Positions 54,065-64,000 of a DNA stretch of 64,000 nt are shown here, in pieces. Source of the DNA: Nilaparvata lugens (taxonomy: Eukaryota; Arthropoda; Insecta; Hemiptera; Delphacidae); assembly GCF_014356525.2 (NCBI RefSeq), contig NC_052505.1, positions 1,275,207 to 1,339,206 of the forward strand, in the 5' to 3' direction. The number at the start of each line of letters is the position of its first letter. Within the stretch, counting starts at the first letter, position 1. Under the pieces are notes generated by a model, which was not told where the DNA came from, ran no database searches, and saw only the letters and a program-made list of their open reading frames with translations. The position numbers and the translations under genes were made by a program.

Positions 54065-55443
54065 AATAATAATAATACAAAGCTGTGACATGACTGATCT
54101 ATGAATGTTTTTTCTCAATTGATAGTCATTTTTTCCTTAAGCCTTTCATTTAAACTCCTCAGGGAAACCCGTGTGAGAGAGATGAAGGGATTGGTTGAGG
54201 TAGAAATGGGATGAGATAGAGAGTGATGGAATGTAAGAGAAGGGTGTTATATGAAGTAGTGAGGTTGCATTTGAAAGGGATGAATATGGATTGACTTGTC
54301 CGTCGAGTCGTCTAATTGGAGATATCCCGTTAATTGAAGACAAAAGCTGGCAATCTGGCCTCTCTCACTCACTCACCCTCTCTCTGACTTTCCCTCTTTC
54401 TCTCACTCTCTCTCTATGACACACTAGCTTTCCTCTTTCTCTATCTCTCTCTTTGGGATACTAGCTCTCCTTTTTCAAACTAACCTCTCACAACTAAAAT
54501 CTCTCTCTTTCACACTCCCTCACTCTTACTCTCTCTCACAACCATCATGTCCAGGCGCCACTCCTGAAAACTGGTTTTTCTTTCACGCTCTTTCTCACTC
54601 ACTCTCTCACACTCCCTCTCACAATCACTCACTCCTTCACTCTCTCTCTCTACCTCTTTGGAATACTAGCTGTCATCTTTCAATCACACTCTCTCTCTTT
54701 CTCTCCCATGATCATCATTTCCAGACGTCACTTGTGAAAACTGGCTTTCCTCACACACTCATTCTCACTCACTCTCTCTCTCATTCCTTTCTCACCACCA
54801 TGTCCTAGCGCCTCTTCCGAAAGCGTTGGCTTCATATATTAATTGGAATGACGCCATAGTGGCCATAGAACTGCATACACAACCAATGAAGCTAATAATT
54901 GTTCTTACGCCTTCAAATCACGTTCTCATCCCATGACATCTTTGTCGTGTATTCTAAAGCCTAAAAAGGCTCGCTACATCTGTGTATAATCCTATAATAT
55001 TAAGCGAGCAATTTCTCTATATGTCTGTATATATTTTTATATTTGGATATTTATTTATGTATTTATGGTTCTTTATGTCCAACGGTTCTCGAAAACAGCA
55101 CTAAAGATTTTCACGAAATCTGGAACAAAGTAGGTTTATGATATAAAAATTCGATTGCACTACGTCTCATTGCCCTGGGAAAACTCACTGAACGACATTA
55201 AAAGGATAATTCATCCTTGGAAAAACACCTGAGACTTTCGTCGTCTGTGGATAATAAAAAAGTGAATGAGTGAGTGTGTCTGTGAAAAATCAAAATATCT
55301 CATCCCCGAAATTCATACGCTGACGTATAGCCAGCTGTAAAATATAAACACGATCATTCTAAAGAATTGTGTTCTGTTTATCAATAAATAAAAATAACGA
55401 GCGAAGCTCGGTGCCCCGATATTTTTAATTTAACCGGGAACGT
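54065..55443. repeat. Tandem duplication of 1,379 bp, unit 1
   Basis: agctgtgacatgactgatct at 54081 recurs at 55460. The unit contains CT-rich blocks (54360-54800), a region with gtccaggcgccactcctgaa, and family R copy R4 (54990-55419). The Ser/Leu-rich ORFs are low-complexity translations. Confidence 0.85.
54990..55419 (+). mobile_element. Family R, short copy R4
   Basis: A|TCCTATAATATTAAGCGAGC to cgagcgaagctcggtgccccga, followed by T. 430 bp. Confidence 0.6.
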
Positions 55444-56825
55444 AATAATAATAATACAAAGCTGTGACATGACTGATCTATGAATGTTTTTTCTCAATTG
55501 ATAGTCATTTTTTCCTTAAGCCTTTCATTTAAACTCCTCAGGGAAACTCGTCTGAGAGAGATGAAGGGATCGGTTGGGGTAGAAATGGGATGAGATAGAG
55601 AGTGATGGAATGTAAGAGAAGGGTGTTATATGAAGTAGTGAGGTTGCATTTGAAAGGGATGAATATGGATTGACTTGTCCGTCGAGTCGTCTAATTGGAG
55701 ATATCCCGTTAATTGAAGACAAAAGCTGGCAATCTGGCCTCTCTCACTCACTCGCACTCTCTCAGACTTTCCCTCTTTCTCTCACTCTCTCTCTATGACA
55801 CACTGGCTTTCCTCTTTCTCTATCTCTCTCTTCGGAAACTAGCTCTCCTTTTTCAAACTAACCTCTCACAACTAAAATCTCTCTCTTTCACACTCCCTCA
55901 CTCTTACTCTCTCTCACAACCATCATGTCCAGGCGCCACTCCTGAAAACTGGTTTTTCTTTCACGCTCTTTCTCACTCACTCTCTCACACTCCCTCTCAC
56001 AATCACTCACTCCTTCAATCTCTCTCTCTACCTCTTTGGAATACTAGCTGTCATCTTTCAATCACACTCTCTCTCTTTCTCTCCCATGATCATCATTTCC
56101 AGACGTCACTTGTGAAAACTGGCTTTCCTCACACACTCATTCACACTCACTCTCTCTCTCATTCCTTTCTCACCACCATGTCCTAGCGCCTCTTCCGAAA
56201 GCGTTGGCTTCATATATTAATTGGAATGACGCCATAGTGGCCATAGAACAGCATACACAACCAATGAAGCCAATAATTGTTCTTACGCCTTCAAATCACG
56301 TTCTCATCCCATGACATCTTTGTCGTGTTGTTATTCTGCAGCCTGAAAAGGCTCGCTACATCTGTGTATAATCCTATAATATTGAGCGAGCAATTTCTAT
56401 ATGTCTGTATATATTTTTATATTTGGATATTTATATTTATTTATGTATTTATGGTTCTTTATGTCCAACGGTTCTCGAAAACAGCACTGAAGATTTTCAC
56501 GAAATCTGGAACAAAGTAGGTTTATGATATAAAAATTCGATTGCACTACGTCTCATTGCCCTGGAAAACTCACTGAACGACATTAAAAGGATAATTCATC
56601 CTTGAAAAACACCTGAGACTTTCGTCGTCTGTGGATAATAAAAAGTGAATGAGTGAGTGTGTCTGTGAAAAATCAAAATATCTCATCCCCGAAATTCATA
56701 AGCTGACGTATAGCCAGCTGTAAAATATAAACACGATCATTCTAAAGAATTGTGTTCTGTTTATCAATAAATAAAAATAACGAGCGAAGCTCGGTGCCCC
56801 GATATTTTAAATTTAACCGGGAACG
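55444..56825. repeat. Tandem duplication of 1,379 bp, unit 2
   Basis: Near-identical to unit 1 with small indels (caatctctctct against cactctctctct; one extra tatttatattta at 56430). Confidence 0.85.
56372..56802 (+). mobile_element. Family R, short copy R5
   Basis: Duplicate of R4 within unit 2, same termini. Confidence 0.6.
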
Positions 56826-56873
56826 TAATTCAGGTGGAATTATAAACCTCTAACAATTATCAATATTTATAAT

Positions 56874-57560
56874 TATATATATATAAAAGCGAAATGGCAC
56901 TCACTCACTGACTGACTGACTGACTCACTCACTCACTCACTCACTCGCAGTACTAAAAATCTACCAGACCAAAAACGTTCAAATTTGGTAGGTATGTTCA
57001 GTTGGTCCTTTAGAGGCGCTATAAGAAATCTTTTGGCAATATTTTAACTCTAAGGGTTGTTTTTAAGGGTTTAAAGTTCGTCTTTTGGCATGTATATTCT
57101 TCTTCTCCCAATCTCTTAATTATAATTGAAATTTCCATATCATATGTTACTATAGAACTATAATCTAGATAGAGTACCTCTTCGAAGCAGTTGTTAACTG
57201 GCAACTAAATTAATAATTTTGTCAGGTTGGCATTAAGTTGAGTTGACTTTGTTAGGTTGGCACCAAGTTGAAGATTTAAATGCATTTATCGCGGAAAATT
57301 GATTGGCACTGCTACTACAATCCTGGAATATTATATTACTAGCCGTCAGGCTCGCTTCGCTCGCCATATCCGTTTAGCCAGCCGTTTAGTCTGGACATCC
57401 GACTGGATTGTCCTAATATATGATAAAAATGCCCAAATGAAAAATGCAGGCGAGCGAAGCGAGCCTGCTGATCTCATTCTTGGATGATCCAGTCGGGGGT
57501 CCAGGGGGCGAAGCCCCCTGGCAAGACGGATATGGCGAGCGAAGCGAGCCTGACGGCTAG
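56874..57560 (+). mobile_element. Helitron H7
   Basis: From tatatatataaaagcgaaat to GACGGCTAG|T at 57560. The usual TC is not visible at the 5' edge, where the element merges with an AT-rich flank. About 22 bp (ttatcaatatt.ataattatat) lie on both sides. The paralogous segment at 58700-58725 is uninterrupted. Confidence 0.7.
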
Positions 57561-57986
57561 TTATCAATATTAATAATTATATTATAAGCGTTTCAAGCTA
57601 GCAAAAATCTTATTAAGCGACCGTGGATTGAGGATCTAGTTGGCACTTTGTTTTTCAGCGATGTTTACTTAGCTGTTCCAGCATCAGAGTGGATGCGTTC
57701 TGGGTGATGGATGGTAACTCAGGTTGAGCCCGTAACGAGCTTTTCGACGGGGCATCATGCCAATAACGCTTCTTATCTGCACCATATATTATATATATAT
57801 ATACCATCCTTGCCAGAAACTTGCAACCTTCCAGTCGCATCTTCAAAAAACACACATTGCCGTTCTGTAAACACGGCTAGCGTTAATTTGTTCCGTTCAC
57901 AACTCATCAGATCCTACAAATCTGAAATGTACGATATGTCATTAGTTAAGGTCTATGAAAACCAGGGCAAGATACCCGTGCTCCTT
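57561..57986. repeat. Duplicated segment, copy A
   Basis: gcgtttcaagctagcaaaaa through ggtctatgaaaaccagggca recurs at 58728-59222. The reading frame equivalent to the 61-aa ORF of copy B has ACG in place of the start ATG at 57879-57881 and is then cut by C6 at 57987. Confidence 0.75.
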
Positions 57987-58279
57987 ATGGAGCGGAGCTC
58001 CTGAAATTTTTACAGATATGAGACTTGTGGCAGTTGATATAGCTTATCAATGACTATTTTAGGTATAAATTTGATCAAAATCGTTGGAGCCGTTTTCGAG
58101 AAAATCGCGAAAAACCCTGTTTTTGACAACATTTTCGCCATTTTAGCCGCCATCTTGAATTGGATTTGTTCGAAATTGTTCGTGTCGGATCCTTCTAGGG
58201 GAAGGACCTCAAGTTTCAAATTTCAAGTCATTCCGTTAATTGGGAGATGAGATATCGTGTACACAGACGCACATACACT

Positions 58280-58347
<68 letters not shown>

Positions 58348-58491
58348 TACATACAGAACAATACCCAAAAACCACTTTTTTGGACTCAGGGGACCTTGAA
58401 ACGTATAGAAATTTAGAATTTTGGGTACCTTAATTTTTTTCGGAAAGCAATACTTTCCTTACCTATGGTAATAGGACAAGGAAAGTAAAAA
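57987..58491 (+). mobile_element. Repeat family C, 5'-truncated C6
   Basis: Starts agctcctgaaatttttacag and ends ggacaaggaaagtaaaa. The AC tract at 58277-58343 is the longest in the window, followed by (CATA)n. Confidence 0.7.
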
Positions 58492-58727
58492 GTGAATGAG
58501 TGAGTGTGTCTGTGAAAAATCAAAATATCTCATCCCCGAAATTCATAAGCTGACGTATAGCCAGCTGTAAAATATAAACACGATCATTTTAAGGAATTGT
58601 GTTCTGTTTATCAATAAATAAAACTAACGAGCGAAGCTCGGTGCCCCGATATTTTAAATTTAACCGGGAACGGAATTCAGGTGGAATTATAAACCTCTAA
58701 CAATTATCAATATTCATAATTATATAT
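58492..58727 (+). mobile_element. Family R 3' fragment and duplicated flank
   Basis: 58493-58649 matches the last part of R5; 58650-58727 matches 56803-56873. This shows that the R5-to-copy A segment was duplicated before H7 entered. Confidence 0.65.
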
Positions 58728-58933
58728 AAGCGTTTCAAGCTAGCAAAAATCTTATTAAGCGACCGTGGATTGAGGATCTAGTTGGCACTTTGTTTTTCAG
58801 CGATGTTTACTTAGCTGTTCCAGTGGTTGCGTTCCGGGTGATGGATGGTAACTCAGGTTGAGCCCGTAACGAGCTTTTCGACGGGGCATCATGCCAATAA
58901 CGCTTCTTATCTGCACCAGCAACCCGGGGATAG

Positions 58934-58968
<35 letters not shown>

Positions 58969-58972
58969 TATA

Positions 58973-59024
<52 letters not shown>

Positions 59025-59222
59025 TATATATACCATCCTTGCCAGAAACTTGCAACCTTCCAGTCGCATCTTCAAAAAACACACATTGCCGTTCCGTAAA
59101 CATGGCTAGCGTTAATTTGTTCCGTTCACAACTCATCAGATCCTACAAATCTGTAACGGACGATATGTCATTAGTTAAGGTCTATGAAAACCAGGGCAAG
59201 ACACCCGTGCTCCTTATGGAGC
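58728..59222. repeat. Duplicated segment, copy B
   Basis: Counterpart of copy A, with a much longer (TA)n tract at 58934-59033. Contains the ATG of the 61-aa ORF. Confidence 0.75.
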
Positions 59223-59287
59223 GGCCATTTTATGGGGTCTTTATGGCGGTACATTTGAAAATCCAATCTAATCCAATTTGCTCGTAA
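59102..59287 (+). CDS. Possible small ORF or gene fragment, unknown
   Basis: 61 codons from ATG at 59102: MASVNLFRSQLIRSYKSVTD, DMSLVKVYENQGKTPVLLME, then RPFYGVFMAVHL and stop. The first 42 residues look protein-like in composition; the rest runs into the 225-bp tandem repeat and is probably not native. It may be a first coding exon or a retrocopy fragment of a host gene. The duplicate lacks the ATG. No domain recognised. Confidence 0.25.
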   Translation: MASVNLFRSQLIRSYKSVTDDMSLVKVYENQGKTPVLLMERPFYGVFMAVHLKIQSNPICS

Positions 59288-59882
59288 CAAAATTATGCAT
59301 GTTAAAAACAATATTGTAGTTCAGATAATTTGTGAATTCAGGTTTTCAATTTTTAATAATGGAATTTCAATAATGAATGCTTCAATTATTCATTTATTTA
59401 TTATTAAAAATTGTTCTTATTCTTGTAACCTAAAATACCCATGGAGCGGCCATTTTGTGCCTATTTCATGGCGGTAAATTTGAAAATCCAATCTAATTCA
59501 ATTTGCTCGTAACAAAATTATGCATTCTAAGAGGAATATTCTAGTTCAGATAATATGTGAATTCAGGTTTTCAATTTTTAATAATGGAATTTCAATAATA
59601 AATGCTTCAATTATTCATTTATTTATTATTGAAAATTGTTCTTATTCTTGTAACCTAAAATACCCATGGAGCGGCCATTTTGTGCCTATTTCATGGCGGT
59701 AAATTTGAAAATCCAATCTTATTCAATTTGCTCTTAACAAAATTATGCATTTTGAAAACAATATTCCAGTTCAGATAATATGTGAATTCAGGTGTTCAAT
59801 TTTTGATAATGAAATTTCAGTAATAAATGATTCAATTATTCATTTTTTTATTATTAAAAATTGTTCTTATTCTTGTAACCTA
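59218..59882. repeat. 225-bp tandem repeat, three units
   Basis: ggagcggccatttt recurs at 59218, 59443 and 59668 (period 225). Each unit carries gtgaattcaggttttcaatt and ttattcttgtaacctaa. Each also keeps a 60-83 aa open frame (e.g. CEFRFSIFNNGISI), an effect of copying. A fourth, dispersed partial copy lies at 60990-61160. Confidence 0.9.
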
Positions 59883-60214
59883 AGGATTATGATTCATAAG
59901 GCATTGGGACAAGACAGAAATATGCGAGGCCAACTTCAAAAAGAGTTTGAAGGTCCCGATCAATTTAAATCTAAAAATCAACAATTAAGCATCTAGTATT
60001 TTGCTAAATGTCTGCATGGAGAATTATTTTTACTATTATTACTAATAACACATCGTGTTATGTTCAATCTACAATGATAACAGTTAAAAATAAATTTCAA
60101 GAACTAGAACCCCATAAAATGGCGATTTTGCAATGCATCACGGGATTGTGTCATGACCTGTATTTATAGACCTTGGTTTATAATGTTAAGATGTTTAGAT
60201 GATTATATGTTTAT
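59883..60214. other. Flank of the 225-bp repeat
   Basis: 59883-59930 (gattatgattcataaggcat, gacaagacagaaatatgcga) also follows the dispersed unit at 61145-61192, so it belonged to the repeat's original context. A frame IMIHKALGQDRNMRGQLQKE to FKSKNQQLSI then stop lies here and could be an exon of the same unknown gene; weak. Confidence 0.3.
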
Positions 60215-60350
60215 ATTGAATGAAAAAGACTAAGAAATTTTCAAAAAACCACTGATTTATTGATAATTAGAAAGACCGGTTTCGGTTATTACACCATTGT
60301 CAATCTCTGATAAACTCAAACTCTGATAAACTCTGATAAACAATATATTT
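60215..60350 (-). mobile_element. Penelope-like tail PLE-4
   Basis: gaatgaaaaagactaagaaa, gaaagaccggtttcggttat and caatctctgataaactcaaa: PLE 3' end on minus, truncated, with a short ctgataaactctgataaac duplication. Confidence 0.65.
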
Positions 60351-60856
60351 GTATGTTCATAATATTAAAATTCGATTGCACTACGTCTCATCCCTGGGAA
60401 AACTCGCTGCAGGATATTGAAAGATAATTATTCATCCTTGGAAAAACAGCTGATAATTTCGTCGTCTGTTGATGATGAAAGTGAGTGAGCGAGTGCATGT
60501 GTGTGGGACTGAGACAAAATTATGACTCAGCTGTTGAACTTTTGTAATCATTCAATCAGGTACTTAGTGCCGGTTGCACAAAAGCCGGTTAAATTTTAAT
60601 CCTGATTAATTCCAGTAGAACCAATCAGAGAATGGTGCTCTCTGATTTAGATTACGTGAAATCAATCAGGATAAAATTTTAACCGGCTTTTGTACAACTG
60701 GGCCTTTGTGAGATAACTTTTTTCATTCTTCTAGGAATCTATCTCAATCAACTGTGATTAGATAGAACTTTTCCGTATGAACCATAAATATATTATAATT
60801 TCTTCTTTCGTAATTTTTTATGCTTTTGTACTCCAGAGTGAAGCTCGGTCCCCCGA
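60351..60856 (+). mobile_element. Family R, 5'-truncated copy with MITE J4
   Basis: R interior from aatattaaaattcgattgca, J4 at 60568-60711 after ggtacttag, then the R 3' end agtgaagctcggtcccccga at 60856. It shows the same J insertion point as the copies at 37318 and 39001, so J entered before R spread or was duplicated with it. Confidence 0.65.
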
Positions 60857-60989
60857 TTTTTTATATTGAAGCTGCAAATGACAAAAAATTCACGCAGCTT
60901 TTGTCTCGGAAAACCCATCATAAAAACAGTTAAGAGAAACACACTGGAGGCTACAGGAAAACCTCCAAATCGAATGGGAGTTCGACCAT

Positions 60990-61200
60990 TATTTGCTCGT
61001 AACAAAATTATGCATTTTAAAAAGAATATTCCAGTTCAGATAATATGTGAATTCAGGTTTTCTATTTCTAATAATGGAATTTCAATAATGAATGCTTCAA
61101 TTATTCATTTATTTATTATTGAAAATTGTTCTTATTCTTGTAACCTAAGGATTATGATTCATAAGGCATTGGGACAAGACAGAAATATGCGAGTTGTATA
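60990..61200 (+). repeat. Dispersed copy of the 225-bp repeat
   Basis: atttgctcgtaacaaaatta through gggacaagacagaaatatgc, matching the third tandem unit and its flank. Confidence 0.8.
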
Positions 61201-61215
61201 TCACTTAACACTTCA

Positions 61216-61720
61216 GCTGCGTTTACACCGGAGTTAATAACACAAGTTTTTAACTTTTTTGTTATCAACTGATGTTAATTACAAAAGTTAATAACATCAT
61301 GTTGAAGAGTTGCGTTTACACCGGAGTTGATAACACGAGTTATTAACTTGACTGAATCGACAAAAATTTCTGTTAACAAAAGTTAATAACTCGTGTTTTT
61401 AACAGAAAATTCCTTGTTATTAACAAAAGTTATGTTATCCATCGAGAGTCGGTAAAGATAGAAGGAAATGTGTTATGATAATAACAAAAGCCTCTTTTAA
61501 GATGCCTCAAAGCATCAACTTTTGTTAATAACATCTTCCCCGCAACCCCCTTGCCCAGAATCCCTACCCTACATCTACAGCTGTTCCCTAATAACTACAG
61601 CTGCAGACAAAACACCTGACAAAGTTATTAACTCTTGTTGATAAGATAAATAGCAGCCAAATGAAAATGTTATTAACATAAGTTAAGAACTTTTGTTATC
61701 AACTCTGGTGTAAACGCCCT
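61216..61720. mobile_element. MITE family G (gttaataac), copy G1
   Basis: Ends: gctgcgtttacaccggagtt and the complement aactctggtgtaaacgccc. Full of gttaataac/gttattaac motifs; an internal second start at 61312 (ttgcgtttacaccggagttg) suggests a partial self-duplication. Non-coding. Confidence 0.7.
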
Positions 61721-61766
61721 ATAATTTGTTTGAATTAGATCAGAATGAAGATCATTATATTAATGA

Positions 61767-62424
61767 CTAGCCGTCAGGCTCGCTTCGCTAGTCGTATCCG
61801 TCTAGCCAGGGGGCTCCGCCTCCTGGACTCCCGTCTGGATCGTCCAAGAATGAGATCAGCAGGCTCGCGAGCATTTTTATCATATGTTAGGATGATCCAG
61901 TCGGGGGTCCAGACTAAACGTCTGGCTAAACGGATATGGCGAGCGAAGCGAGCCTGACGGCTAGTAATATAATATTCCCAGGAATAGCTCTGATTAAAGT
62001 AGCAGTGCCCAATCAATTTTTCCGCGATAAATGCATTTCAATCTTCAACTTGGTGCCAATCTAACAAAGTCAACTCAACTTAATGCCAACCTGACAAAAT
62101 TATTAATTTACTTACCAGTTAACAACTGTTTCAAAGAGGTACTCTCTCTAGCTTATAGTTCTATATTAACATATGGCATGGCCTTATTTCAATTATAAAT
62201 TAAGAGAATAAGAAGAACATACATGCTAAAAGACGAACTTTAAACCCTTAAAAACCACCCTCAGAGTTAAAATATTGCCAAAAGATTTCTTAGTGCGCCT
62301 CTAAAGGGCCAACTGATCATACCTACCAAATTTGAACGTTTTTGGTCCGGTAGATTTTTAGTTCTGCGAGTGAGTGAGTCAGTCAGTCAGTGAGTGAGTG
62401 CCATTTCTCTTTTATTCATATAGA
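61767..62424 (-). mobile_element. Helitron H8, complete
   Basis: On plus CTAG at 61767 (preceded by A) to GA at 62423-62424 (followed by T). The foldback module is partly deleted (61864-61880) but both CTAGs remain. Diverged interior (ggcatggccttatttcaatt) shared with H2. Confidence 0.8.
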
Positions 62425-62524
62425 TCACACCTGTTTCAATTTAAAGTATTCTGAAGACATTTGTTTGCTTTTTATTCCGTCTGTTATATCAAATGAATAG
62501 TCTCGTTGAATGAAATCATATTGG

Positions 62525-63232
62525 TAACAAGATCTTGTTAATAACAAGGAATTTTCTGTTAAAAACACGAGTTATTAACTTTTAAGAGAAATTTTTGACG
62601 ATTCAGTCAAGTTAATAACTTTTCCTACAGTTACGTTGAAAAGTGGCCATTCCTGCACTAATTACAGAACGCAAAGAATCACTTTTCCGCTCTAGTGCGG
62701 GAAAAATTTTTTCTGCACTCCAGATTTGCAACATGGCAACGCAAAATAGTTAGTAGGTTGGTTATATGGAGCACCAGTGCAGCAAAATCAAAATTAAGTT
62801 GGTAACTGCACTGACTGGGTTGCTATAGTGTAATGTGCACGCTAATGTGGTGCACGTTATAATAATATTAAGGACACCGAGTTCGAGGACAGCCACCACA
62901 TGAGTGACAGCCGCCTACATTCATTTACTACTAGATTATTCAATTTTATTCATCAATAATAAAATTACACAGAAAAACATTTGATGGATTTCAGGGAATT
63001 TTACCCATAATTACTCACTTTTCATTTTGAATGGTTACTGTAGGAAAAATTAAATGTGAAATACGTGCGCACAGTTCCTCTGCTGCACTCAAGAAACCAT
63101 TCCGCCCTCGCCTACGGCTCGGGTGTAAACGTTTCTTTCGGTGCAGCATACTGTCACTTTGCGCACTAGTTGCACAAATAACTATTTTGTTAATAACTCG
63201 TGTTATTAACTCCGGTGTAAACGCAGCTTTAA
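62525..63232. mobile_element. MITE family G copy G2, split by element N2
   Basis: 62525-62620 (ttgttaataacaaggaattt ... cagtcaagttaataact) and 63189-63232 (gttaataactcgtgttatta ... ggtgtaaacgcagc) are contiguous in G1 read on minus (61310-61430). N2 lies between with gttaataact on both sides. Confidence 0.75.
62621..63188 (+). mobile_element. Element N, copy N2 (nested in G2)
   Basis: 568 bp, tttcctacagttacgttgaa to gttgcacaaataactatttt, bracketed by a 9-10 bp duplication gttaataact (62611-62620, 63189-63198). Reverse complement of N1. A 9-10 bp target duplication suggests the Mutator superfamily, but terminal inverted repeats are not visible at the outer edges, only internally. The 87-aa ORF through 63031-63294 has no motif. 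Confidence 0.7.
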
Positions 63233-63923
63233 TAATAACATTAGTGCTCGAAACTTCTTGTGTTTATATAAGAGTTGAAAGAGGGTACAAGTAATTTCAA
63301 TAATAATTGAATTTGAAAGCCATTTGTATGAGTTACTCGGAATTGCGAAACCTGGGTGGCAAAGTAGATGTAGAACCGAAGCAGAGGGTGTCTACAATAT
63401 AATAAAAGAACTCCTTCAGCCGATGATACCAGCATCGGCGTGGAGGATTTGGTGTATATATGACCTGTATGTGAGTGAACTATATAGCTTATACGGCAGC
63501 AGACAATGCCGGCATCACAGCAAGGCAACGTACGTGTACGATAAGCAGCGCCGCCTTCTGTGAATATTTTATGAGGCCGTTCAGGCTTTTAGACCGACTT
63601 GGGCTTCTTATTTTTGCTGTTTTGCCACTCTATCGCTCACCCAACGAATACATTATCGTCGTCCGTGTAATATCTGCCGAATATTTCCTTCCTTTTTCCT
63701 GCCGCCGTTTTATTAAGCCACTTGCGGGCGCTAAATATAAATAGGCGATAATCTTGGCAAAGCGAGATGATAAATCGTGCTGAATTTCCGCTTCAAGTTT
63801 TCTGCTTTCTTTTCGTGGATTTCGCTTTTGAATACGGTGCTTGCAATCTAACTGGTATAAATAATCTGTTCCAGTGTTGAGTGTATATCGACTCGAGGAA
63901 ATAATAATAATAATCTCCTAACT
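63233..63923. other. Single-copy-looking block
   Basis: Composition is balanced and no line recurs in the window (gaaacctgggtggcaaagta, ccgttcaggcttttagaccg, cgggcgctaaatataaatag). No ORF with a known motif on either strand. After so much repeat this stands out as a candidate for conserved intronic or regulatory DNA of the Ig gene; inference. Confidence 0.4.
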
Positions 63924-64000
63924 ATAGTGCGGTCCACGTTATAATGGCAGTGTTAGATTGGCATTGGTATTGCTATCCTTGTCTATCATTCAACAAAGCG
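63924..64000. mobile_element. MITE family B, left end, cut by window edge
   Basis: ctatagtgcggtccacgtta followed by standard B interior to attcaacaaagcg at the last base. Confidence 0.75.

Noticed and set aside
60793..61237. 123-aa plus ORF with PNRMGVRPLFARNK
   Set aside because: It crosses the end of an R element and a copy of the 225-bp repeat; the frame is a fusion of repeats.
1..64000. tRNA or small structured RNA genes
   Set aside because: No A/B box pair with a cloverleaf was recognised on either strand by eye. Not excluded; a tRNA or covariance-model scan would decide.

Overview
This is a repeat-saturated, AT-rich piece of a eukaryotic, almost certainly insect, nuclear genome. The only host gene I can name is on the minus strand. 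Two exons, at 28348-28533 and 24690-24882, encode the end of the first and the start of the second immunoglobulin domain of a DIP/lachesin-type neuronal Ig cell-adhesion protein (the Dpr-interacting protein family of arthropods). The exons join in frame across a 3.5 kb intron. No other exon of the gene was recognised, so the rest of the window is probably very long intron on either side (at least 24 kb and 35 kb). A hemipteran is likely from the general look of the repeats, but that is inference. There are no operons, CRISPR arrays, tRNA or rRNA genes, and no long intact ORF.

Nearly everything else is transposon-derived. Recurring families, with the labels used below: H, a non-autonomous Helitron of about 0.7 kb (5'-TC, 3'-CTAG, inserted A^T, with a foldback 3' end; eight copies); D and R, two further Helitron-like families; B, a MITE of about 0.4-0.8 kb whose ends read TATAGTGAGGTCCACGTTAT; C, an (AC)n-bearing repeat of about 850 bp; F, a short repeat linked to Penelope; J, K, M, P and others, which are foldback MITEs. 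There are also Penelope-like elements (PLE) with GIY-YIG endonuclease remnants, usually as inverted pairs, and several dead LINE 3' ends.

Layout. 1-14 kb: B, D, H1, C and LINE tails, with a PLE inverted pair inside a B element. 15.4-16.7 kb: GA minisatellite. 17.1-18.7 kb: a 1.6 kb inverted-repeat element. 18.7-24.6 kb: H2, D5, H3, PLE-2 and D6. 24.7-28.5 kb: the two Ig exons and their intron, which contains C2, J1 and Helitron H4. 28.6-32.4 kb: a B element interrupted by R1 and a near-perfect palindrome, then K and M foldbacks. 32.9-41.8 kb: layered tandem duplications of B/R/D composites, ending in an 81-bp satellite built from B-element ends. 41.8-46.2 kb: H5 and a 1,666-bp tandem duplication. 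46.4-53.8 kb: C5, H6, PLE-3, a LINE tail, R3 and three foldback elements end to end. 54.1-56.8 kb: a 1,379-bp tandem duplication. 56.9-64 kb: H7, H8, a duplicated segment with a small possible ORF, a 225-bp tandem repeat, nested MITEs, and a single-copy-looking block at 63.25-63.92 kb.

The most informative signals are structural. Several insertions can be checked against an empty copy of the same target elsewhere in the window, one 127-bp-arm palindrome is nearly perfect, and MITE ends appear to be seeding a satellite. All family names and percent-similarity impressions come from reading by eye.
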